DNA of 18,614 nt from Candidatus Krumholzibacteriia bacterium. Lineage in GTDB: Bacteria > Krumholzibacteriota > Krumholzibacteriia > Krumholzibacteriales > Krumholzibacteriaceae. Numbering within the stretch: the stretch's first letter is position 1; each line of letters starts with the position of its first letter. The stretch is from positions 1-18,614 of the forward strand of contig JAPLKY010000035.1 in NCBI GenBank assembly GCA_026387805.1, in the 5' to 3' direction. The notes beneath the pieces were generated by a model that worked only from the letters and a program-made list of their open reading frames with translations, ran no database searches and had not been told where the DNA came from. The translations under genes and the position numbers were made by a program. Of this stretch, positions 13,422-18,614 are shown in pieces.

Positions 13422-15161
13422 ATGAAGATCCGAATCGCTCTCGCCCAGATCAACCCGACCGTGGGGGACTTCGCCGGGAACGTCCGCGCCGTCCGCCGCA
13501 TGACGGCCGAAGCGAAGAAGCGGGGCGCCGAGATCGTCGCGTTCCCCGAGCTCGTGCTGTGCGGCTATCCCCCCGAGGATCTCCTCCTCAAGCCCCAGTT
13601 TCTCAAGGACTGCTCGCGGGCTCTGCGCGCGGTCGCCCGCGAGGCGAAGGGAATCGCCATGCTCGTCGGCGCGCCCGAGCCGCCCTCGCGAACGGGAGCC
13701 CGTCCGTACAACGCCTGCCACATCATCTTCGAGGGGAAGATCGCCGCGACGTACCGCAAGCTCAACCTCCCGAACTACGGAGTCTTTGACGAGAAACGGT
13801 ACTTCGAGCCGGGGGAGAACGCGCTCGTCGTGAACTTCGGCGGCGTCCCGGTAGGAATAAGCATCTGCGAAGACGTATGGGTCGACGACGGGCCGACCGC
13901 CTCGCAAGTGCTTCTGGGCGGCGCAAGCATCATCGTCAACATATCGGCGTCTCCGTATCACCGCCGGAAGGGCAGGGAGCGCGAGAAGCTCATGCAGAAG
14001 CGAGCAAGGGAGAACGGCTGTTGGCTCTGCTACGTCAACCTCGTCGGCGCCCAGGACGAGCTCGTCTTCGACGGGTGCAGCGTGATCGCCGCCCCCGACG
14101 GAAGAACGGTCGCGCGGGGCAAGGCGTTCGATGAAGACCTTCTTGTCGCGGACGTCGATCCGTCGGACTTCAGGCCGGGAAAGGCCCGGCTCCCATCGCC
14201 GTTCGTCGGCGTCCACCGGCGGGTCGAGATCGTCGATCTCGCGCCGCTTCCCGCGCTCCGCCGGAAGATTCGCGCCGTCCCGAGGCGCGCCGCACACCCC
14301 GACCCCGTCGAAGAGGTGTATCGCGCCCTCGTTCTCGGCACGCGCGACTACGTGAACAAGAACGGCTTCGCCAAGGTCGTTCTCGGGATGAGCGGCGGGA
14401 TCGATTCCGCCCTCGTCGCCGCAATCTCCGCCGACGCGCTCGGCGCGGATCGCGTCGTCGGCGTCACGATGCCCTCCGCATACACGTCCCGCGAGACGCT
14501 CCGCGACGCGAGAGCCGTTTGCGGGAACATCGGCATGGAAATTCTCGAAATCCCGATAACCGGCATCTATGAATCGTATCTCGCCTCCACACGCGCGGCG
14601 TTCGGGGGCCGCCCCCCGGACGTGACCGAGGAGAATATCCAGGCGCGCGCGAGGGGCAACGTCCTCATGGCGCTCTCGAACAAGTTCGGCTGGCTCGTGC
14701 TCACCACGGGAAACAAGAGCGAGCTCGCGGTCGGCTACTGCACGCTCTACGGCGACATGGCCGGCGGCTTCGCGGTGATCAAGGACGTTCCCAAAACGCT
14801 CGTTTATCCGCTCTGCCGCTACCGGAACTCTCTCGGCCGCTCGCCGGTCGTCCCGGCATCGATCCTCCGCCGCCGGCCGACGGCCGAGCTGCGCCCGGGG
14901 CAGTTCGATCAGGACACGCTTCCGCCCTATCCCGTGCTCGACCGCATCATCGAGCTCTACGTCGAGCACGACCTCGGCTTTGACGATATCGTCGCCCGTG
15001 GCCTCGACGCGGCGCTCGTGAGAAAGACGATCCGCATGATCGACGCGAGCGAGTACAAACGGCGGCAGGGAGCGCCGGGGATCAAGATCACGCCGAAGGC
15101 CTTCGGCCGCGACCGGAGACTTCCCATCACGAACCGCTACCGCGGAGCCGGGGAACGATGA
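13422..15161 (+). CDS. nadE: Glutamine-dependent NAD+ synthetase
   Basis: A 579-aa two-domain enzyme that makes NAD+ from deamido-NAD+, ATP and glutamine. The N-terminal nitrilase-type glutaminase domain (1-270) has the Glu43-Lys113-Cys149 triad, in FPELVLCGYP, YRKLNLPNYGVFDE and GISICEDVW. The C-terminal synthetase domain (about 295-560) has the ATP-pyrophosphatase P-loop SGGIDS (324-329), TTGNKSE (428-434), YGDMAGGFAVIKDVPKT (443-459) and the C-terminal YKRRQGAPGIKIT region. Length is normal for the bacterial glutamine-dependent form. With its own amidase it does not need free ammonia. Its stop overlaps the next ATG (ATGA). The 71-base gap from the preceding gene lacks a convincing ribosome site. 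Confidence 0.96.
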   Translation: MKIRIALAQINPTVGDFAGNVRAVRRMTAEAKKRGAEIVAFPELVLCGYPPEDLLLKPQFLKDCSRALRAVAREAKGIAMLVGAPEPPSRTGARPYNACHIIFEGKIAATYRKLNLPNYGVFDEKRYFEPGENALVVNFGGVPVGISICEDVWVDDGPTASQVLLGGASIIVNISASPYHRRKGREREKLMQKRARENGCWLCYVNLVGAQDELVFDGCSVIAAPDGRTVARGKAFDEDLLVADVDPSDFRPGKARLPSPFVGVHRRVEIVDLAPLPALRRKIRAVPRRAAHPDPVEEVYRALVLGTRDYVNKNGFAKVVLGMSGGIDSALVAAISADALGADRVVGVTMPSAYTSRETLRDARAVCGNIGMEILEIPITGIYESYLASTRAAFGGRPPDVTEENIQARARGNVLMALSNKFGWLVLTTGNKSELAVGYCTLYGDMAGGFAVIKDVPKTLVYPLCRYRNSLGRSPVVPASILRRRPTAELRPGQFDQDTLPPYPVLDRIIELYVEHDLGFDDIVARGLDAALVRKTIRMIDASEYKRRQGAPGIKITPKAFGRDRRLPITNRYRGAGER

Positions 15162-15676
15162 CCGCGCCCCGCGAAGAGGCGCCCCGGCCCGCCGGCGGCG
15201 AGCCGGCCATACGGGCGTTTCGCCCCGAGGACAAACCGGGGATCGTCGCCGTCATCAAGTCGGTCTACGACGATTATAACTACATCGTGGATTTCGATCA
15301 CTTCGAGGCGGATCTCGTCGACGTTCAATCCACGTACCAGGACGCGGGAGGAGCCTTTTGGGTGCTCGACGACGGCGGCGCGATCGCGGGGTGCGTCGGC
15401 GTTCTCCCCCGCGAGGGGGACGCGTGCGAGCTCAAGCGCCTCTACGTCGGAAGGGCGTACCGCCGCCGCGGCTGGGGATCGAGGCTTCTCGCGACGGCTC
15501 GCGGCTGGGCGATCGCCGGCGGCTTCAGGAGAATGTACCTATGGTCAGACGTTCTCCTCGAGGCGGGGCACCGGCTCTATATGAAATCCGGGTTCAGGAT
15601 GGGACGCGAGACGCGCGCCATCGATCCGACCAACCCCACCAGCGTCGAGCGTTTCTTCATTGATGAGAATCTTTGA
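15158..15676 (+). CDS. GNAT family N-acetyltransferase
   Basis: A 172-aa acetyltransferase. After a hydrophilic Pro/Ala-rich N-terminus, IRAFRPEDKPGIVAVIKSVY (18-37) forms the first strand and helix. The acetyl-CoA motif A is ELKRLYVGRAYRRRGWGSRLL (91-111), with the pyrophosphate loop R-R-R-G-W-G at 102-107. YMKSGFRMG (141-149) is the C-terminal motif B. The substrate cannot be inferred; the layout matches small-molecule or amino-acid N-acetyltransferases. Its ATG overlaps the nadE stop by 4 bases, so translation is probably coupled. Acyl-CoA-linked roles in NAD metabolism are possible but unsupported. Confidence 0.9.
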   Translation: MTAPREEAPRPAGGEPAIRAFRPEDKPGIVAVIKSVYDDYNYIVDFDHFEADLVDVQSTYQDAGGAFWVLDDGGAIAGCVGVLPREGDACELKRLYVGRAYRRRGWGSRLLATARGWAIAGGFRRMYLWSDVLLEAGHRLYMKSGFRMGRETRAIDPTNPTSVERFFIDENL

Positions 15677-15727
15677 TCTAGCCTGGTATTGGGATCAGGG
15701 CAGGACGAAACCAAGCTCAAGGGGGGC

Positions 15728-16060
15728 TTACCCTTCGATAATCTTCTCTATCCCATTCACGACCTCGGCCAGTTTCTTTTGCACTACTTTTCCCGTCCAT
15801 CGGACTATAATGCTTGCTTCTGCAGTAAAGAGCCGATTCGGTCGAATGTTCGAGTCTTTTGGTAGGCTCCCTCTTTCAAAATCTCTTCGATCAAGTGCTA
15901 TCGAATAGCTGTCGTTGTGGTCGCGACTTGTAATCTGGCACAAGATAACATCATCGCCGATCAAAGGGGCAACGACCAAAGCGGGTCTCCTCTTTGATTC
16001 ACTGAGATTGGAGAACGGGAAGGGAACGACGACGACATCGCCTTTCACAAATCGGCCCAT
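15728..16060 (-). CDS. MazF/PemK-type toxin (endoribonuclease)
   Basis: A 110-aa protein with the PemK/MazF fold signature: KGDVVVVPFPFSNLSESKRRPALVV (split here as 6-30, loop plus conserved Arg25-Pro26), ILCQITSR (39-46, conserved Thr/Ser) and LFTAEASIIVRWTGKV (77-92). Members cut mRNA at short sequences and are held in check by a co-encoded antitoxin. The ATG at 16060 lies inside the end of the upstream small gene (16-base overlap), the usual antitoxin-first order. The DNA is AT-richer than nadE or glgC on either side, suggesting acquisition by transfer. Confidence 0.85.
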   Translation of the reverse strand: MGRFVKGDVVVVPFPFSNLSESKRRPALVVAPLIGDDVILCQITSRDHNDSYSIALDRRDFERGSLPKDSNIRPNRLFTAEASIIVRWTGKVVQKKLAEVVNGIEKIIEG

Positions 16061-16320
16061 GCTTCGTCCTCCTCAGGCGAATCCCAATCTCGGCGAAGAA
16101 CATCCTCAGAGATCAGCAGCAATTGATGAACCTCTGAATAGCGCTTCCGGTCAAAAGAAGATGATATTCCGCTTAAGACGTTCATCAATGGATAATTGGA
16201 GGTGAAGCTCTGGGCGCCCGGGAGAATCTTGGTGTACTGCGGATCCGTCGCGGGGACGACAAGGGTGCAGTCCCAAGGAACAGAGTAATCAAGAGTCAGT
16301 TCATAGCTGTCCATGTGCAT
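16045..16320 (-). CDS. Putative antitoxin of the MazF-type toxin
   Basis: A 91-aa protein with no recognised DNA-binding domain. The acidic end RRDWDSPEEDEAWADL (76-91) is the type of tail many antitoxins use to cover MazF/PemK, and its gene overlaps the toxin gene by 16 bases. The first half (LTLDYSVPWDCTLVVPATDPQYTKI) is not of the AbrB/MazE form I would expect. A second ATG at 16314 has the better ribosome spacing (AGGT 7 bases before), giving 89 aa. The identification rests mainly on position and the acidic tail. Confidence 0.65.
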   Translation of the reverse strand: MHMDSYELTLDYSVPWDCTLVVPATDPQYTKILPGAQSFTSNYPLMNVLSGISSSFDRKRYSEVHQLLLISEDVLRRDWDSPEEDEAWADL

Positions 16321-16323
16321 GAC

Positions 16324-16668
16324 CTACTTCGTTTTGCTGGCAGGAGGTCGCAGTCCCATCATGGTCTCATAGTTCTGCAAGTTCTCGGTCATGAGCTTCA
16401 TGAACTCGCGCATTTTCGAAGGTGTCAGAACGATCCGCGAGACGCAAGTTGCCTCTACCTCTGTCATCTCTTCAAGTTTCTCTTCCTTTTCTTTCTCTGT
16501 CTCTCCGATAATTGCCGGTGGCCACAGCTCGAAAAACTGAAGAACAAAGAAATCAGATTGGTGTTGGACCATGATGTTATTCACAAAATGCGAGGCTAGT
16601 TCCTTGGGGTAATTGTATTTTATCCTCAGCTTCTTTGATAAGACGCCGACGTCTCTCTTATCCGTCAT
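16324..16668 (-). CDS. DUF3467-like protein
   Basis: A 114-aa protein when started at ATG 16668, which has GAGGGGG five bases before it. An in-frame ATG at 16686 lacks a ribosome site. ASHFVNNIMVQHQSDFFVLQFFELWPP (25-51) and ATCVSRIVLTPSKMREFMKLMTENLQNYE (73-101) match the DUF3467 pattern, strands with an F-x-L-x-F core then R-I-x-L-S/T-P and a helix ending N-L-x-x-Y-E. An acidic Lys/Glu-rich insert (57-71) lies between. No catalytic motif is visible; function unknown. It is 3 bases ahead of the putative antitoxin and shares its operon, so it may be a third component of the module or a passenger. Confidence 0.7.
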   Translation of the reverse strand: MTDKRDVGVLSKKLRIKYNYPKELASHFVNNIMVQHQSDFFVLQFFELWPPAIIGETEKEKEEKLEEMTEVEATCVSRIVLTPSKMREFMKLMTENLQNYETMMGLRPPASKTK

Positions 16669-16708
16669 ACTGACCCCCTCGTTCATGACTATTATGCCCG
16701 TGTGCGTA

Positions 16709-16751
16709 ATGATACAAGATTAATGCCAAGGATTCAATGGCTATGATCATA
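16709..16751 (-). promoter_or_regulatory. Promoter and palindrome of the toxin-antitoxin operon
   Basis: On the minus strand TTGAAT (16737-16732), 17 bases, TATCAT (16714-16709) gives a plausible sigma70 promoter with a start near 16702, about 34 bases ahead of the ATG at 16668. Just upstream of the -35 lies the perfect palindrome TATGATCATA (16742-16751), a candidate operator for antitoxin autorepression. Confidence 0.5.
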
Positions 16752-16829
16752 TCTATGCTTTGCGCATTGCAACTTCATGATTTCCCAGAGCATAGAGAGT
16801 AATGATCGTCCTAGCAGTTCAATCGATTT

Positions 16830-18101
16830 CTAAACTTCCGTCCCGTCCTCGAGGGTGGCGCCCTTCGGCACGACGATGATCCCGCTCCTGATATAGTAGC
16901 GTTCCTCGGGATCGTCGTAGTTCACGAGACCCTTCTTGTTCGCGAGAACGACTCGGCTCCCGATGCGGGCGTTCTTGTCGACGATCGCCCCGCGGACAAC
17001 GCTCCGTTTCCCGATCCCGAGCGGCAGCCGATCCCCCTGCTCCCAGGGGAGCTCGTAGAAATCGGCGCCCATCACGATCGAATCCTCGACCATCGTTCCC
17101 TCTCCGATCCGCGTGCGCACGCCTATGATCGAACGCTTGATCGTCGCGTGCTCGATGATGCAGCCGCTGTTGAGAATCGACTGCTCGATGCGGCCGTTGT
17201 TGATCTTGGGACCGGGCAGAAAGCGATAATGAGTATAGAGCGGGCGTCGTTCGTCGAAGAGATTGAACGGCGGGAGCGGCGAGAGCAGATCCATGTGCGC
17301 GCGATAGAATGTCGGGATCGTTCCGATGTCCTCCCAGTAGTCGTCGAAGAGGTAGGCCTGCACCTTGAGCCTCGTGAGCGCGTCCGGGATGACCTCCTTG
17401 GCGATGTCGATCATGCGCGGATCGCGCTCCAGCACGTCTTTCAGCGCCTCGAACTTGAAGAGGTACACGCCCATCGATCCGAGGTACGGCCGGCGCTTCG
17501 CGTCGGCCGGAGGAAGACCGAGCGTTTTCGTATTCGTGCGCATGTCGGCGAGAAGCTTCCCCTTCGGCTTCTCGCGGAATTCGGCGATGCGTCCCTTCCC
17601 ATCCGCATGCAGGACGCCGAACTCGTGGGCGCGATTCGGGGGAACCGGCTTCACCGAGACCGTGATGTCGGAGCCGAGCATTCGGTGCCGCGCGATGAAA
17701 TCGACGTAGTCCATGCGGTAGAGGTGATCCCCGGAGAGTATGATGACGTCTCTCGGGCAGTAATTGGCGACGTGCGGGAAGACCTTGCGCACCGCGTCCG
17801 CCGTGCCCTGGAACCAGTCGAGGGAGGACGGCGTCTGTTCGGCCGCGAACACCTCGACGAAACCGCTCGAGAACGTGTCGAACCGATACGTCTTCGAGAT
17901 GTGCTGGTTGAGCGAGGCCGAGTTGAACTGCGTGAGCACGTAGATGCGGTCGATCTTCGAGTTGATGCAGTTCGATACGGTGACGTCTATGAGACGATAG
18001 TTGCCCGCGAGCGGCACGGCGGGCTTGGATCGCGTTTTCGTGAGGGGGAAGAGCCTCGTGCCCCTTCCCCCTCCGAGTATCAATGCAACGACGTCGCGCA
18101 T
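16830..18101 (-). CDS. glgC: Glucose-1-phosphate adenylyltransferase (ADP-glucose pyrophosphorylase)
   Basis: A 423-aa enzyme making ADP-glucose from ATP and glucose 1-phosphate, the committed step of bacterial glycogen synthesis. LGGGRGTRLFPLTKTRSKPAVPLAG (9-33, cited in parts: nucleotide loop GGGRGTRL and SKPAVP) opens the pyrophosphorylase domain. FQGTADAVRK (97-106), SGDHLYRMDY (123-132, catalytic Asp125), FREKPKG (175-181, glucose 1-phosphate Lys178), GSMGVYLF (208-215) and YWEDIGTIPTFYRAHMDLL (255-273) follow. The C-terminal 130 residues are a left-handed beta-helix with hexapeptide-like repeats. NYRLIDVTVSNCINSKI and the SGDHLYRMDY form are closer to plant/cyanobacterial enzymes than to E. 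coli. It begins 9 bases after the M16 peptidase stop. Confidence 0.95.
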   Translation of the reverse strand: MRDVVALILGGGRGTRLFPLTKTRSKPAVPLAGNYRLIDVTVSNCINSKIDRIYVLTQFNSASLNQHISKTYRFDTFSSGFVEVFAAEQTPSSLDWFQGTADAVRKVFPHVANYCPRDVIILSGDHLYRMDYVDFIARHRMLGSDITVSVKPVPPNRAHEFGVLHADGKGRIAEFREKPKGKLLADMRTNTKTLGLPPADAKRRPYLGSMGVYLFKFEALKDVLERDPRMIDIAKEVIPDALTRLKVQAYLFDDYWEDIGTIPTFYRAHMDLLSPLPPFNLFDERRPLYTHYRFLPGPKINNGRIEQSILNSGCIIEHATIKRSIIGVRTRIGEGTMVEDSIVMGADFYELPWEQGDRLPLGIGKRSVVRGAIVDKNARIGSRVVLANKKGLVNYDDPEERYYIRSGIIVVPKGATLEDGTEV

Positions 18102-18110
18102 GGGCGCGCT

Positions 18111-18614
18111 TCACTCCTTCTCGAGCTTGATCTCGTTCACGGGGCCGAAATCGCTCAGCGGCCGGTCGAAAAGCTTCGCGTTCCCGACGAAGAGCATCGC
18201 GAGCTTGTCGGGCATGAGGTACTTCTGAGCCGCGGCCTTGATATCGGCGACCGTCAGTTTCGCGTACGTCTCCATGTCCTTCTGGGGCGTATCGAGCGCT
18301 CGTCCCTCGAAGCGAAGCTGCACGAGGCGGCGCACGACCTGCGTCTTCGACTCGTTGTCGAACACCTGGCCGTTGACGTACGAATCGACCGCCTTCTTGA
18401 CCTCCTCCGCCGTCGGGCCCGTGTCCCGCATCTTTTTGATCTGCTCGATGATGATTCCCGTCGCGCGGCTCGTCGCGTCCGCCTTGGTCTGGGCGGCCGC
18501 CGTGAATACGCCTTTCGCGAACGCGTCGGAAGAGTACCGGGAATACGCGCTGTAGGCGAGCCCCTCGTCGCTTCGGACCTGCTCCGTGATCCACGACGTG
18601 AAGCTTCCCCCGCC
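18111..18614 (-). CDS. M16 family zinc peptidase, C-terminal part (truncated by window edge)
   Basis: The frame is open to the window edge, giving 168 residues of the C-terminal, non-catalytic half of an M16 peptidase (pitrilysin/PqqL/mitochondrial processing peptidase-like). The first residues GGGSFTSW, then RSDEGLAYSAYSRYSSDAFAKG and TKADATSRATGIIIEQIKKM, match the substrate-holding half. TGPTAEEVKKAVDSYVNG and LTVADIKAAAQKYLMPDKLAMLFVGN complete it. The HxxEH zinc motif, if present, would be in the N-terminal half or a partner chain outside the window. It is followed after 9 bases by glgC, so the two may be co-transcribed although no functional link is known. Confidence 0.88.
   Translation of the reverse strand, partial: GGGSFTSWITEQVRSDEGLAYSAYSRYSSDAFAKGVFTAAAQTKADATSRATGIIIEQIKKMRDTGPTAEEVKKAVDSYVNGQVFDNESKTQVVRRLVQLRFEGRALDTPQKDMETYAKLTVADIKAAAQKYLMPDKLAMLFVGNAKLFDRPLSDFGPVNEIKLEKE

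Overview
The window is a GC-rich chromosomal segment from a bacterium. No rRNA, tRNA, CRISPR array, insertion sequence or prophage gene is visible. Several traits suggest a metagenomic or little-cultured lineage, perhaps near the FCB group (Krumholzibacteria/Eisenbacteria-like): a secreted 194-aa protein ending in TTWGGIKELYR, a DUF4097 protein with many TMGG repeats, Lys/Ala-rich tails on two enzymes or regulators, and a plant/cyanobacteria-like GlgC. This placement is inference only.

Left part (1-6151): envelope glycan and polyprenyl-sugar genes. A 5'-truncated fusion of a polysaccharide pyruvyl transferase-type domain with a coenzyme F420 hydrogenase beta-subunit (FrhB)-type domain comes first. 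It is followed by a flippase-like integral membrane protein (LPG_synthase_TM/UPF0104). A DPM1-like family 2 glycosyltransferase is convergent with that gene. Divergent from it, a 754-aa membrane protein looks like two GT-C (GT39/PMT-like) glycosyltransferases fused head to tail. It overlaps by ATGA with an 85-aa two-helix membrane protein.

Centre (6160-11084, minus strand): an apparent operon transcribed from about 11128 leftwards: Lrp/AsnC regulator, Cys/Met-metabolism PLP enzyme, homoserine dehydrogenase, aldehyde dehydrogenase, and a broken alpha/beta-hydrolase lipoprotein. A well-formed promoter (TTGACA, 17 bp, TACAAT) lies inside a cluster of ATTG...CAAT dyads, as expected for an autoregulated Lrp-type regulator. 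The enzymes connect homoserine, aspartate semialdehyde and sulfur amino acids, in either the biosynthetic or the catabolic direction.

Right of centre (11221-15676): a tandem-hairpin terminator closes a minus-strand secreted DUF4097 repeat protein. Divergent from it is the secreted 194-aa Cys-containing protein. Glutamine-dependent NAD+ synthetase then overlaps a GNAT acetyltransferase by ATGA.

Right end (15677-18614): a visibly AT-richer island (about 15680-16800) carries a minus-strand three-gene set: a DUF3467-like protein, a putative antitoxin and a MazF/PemK-type toxin, with its own promoter and palindrome. It sits downstream of a minus-strand pair made of an M16 peptidase (cut by the window edge) and GlgC (glucose-1-phosphate adenylyltransferase, glycogen synthesis).

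Stretches without genes are short. 3497-3632, 11085-11311, 12569-12765 and 16669-16829 hold promoters, dyads or hairpins described below; nothing else recognisable was seen in them.
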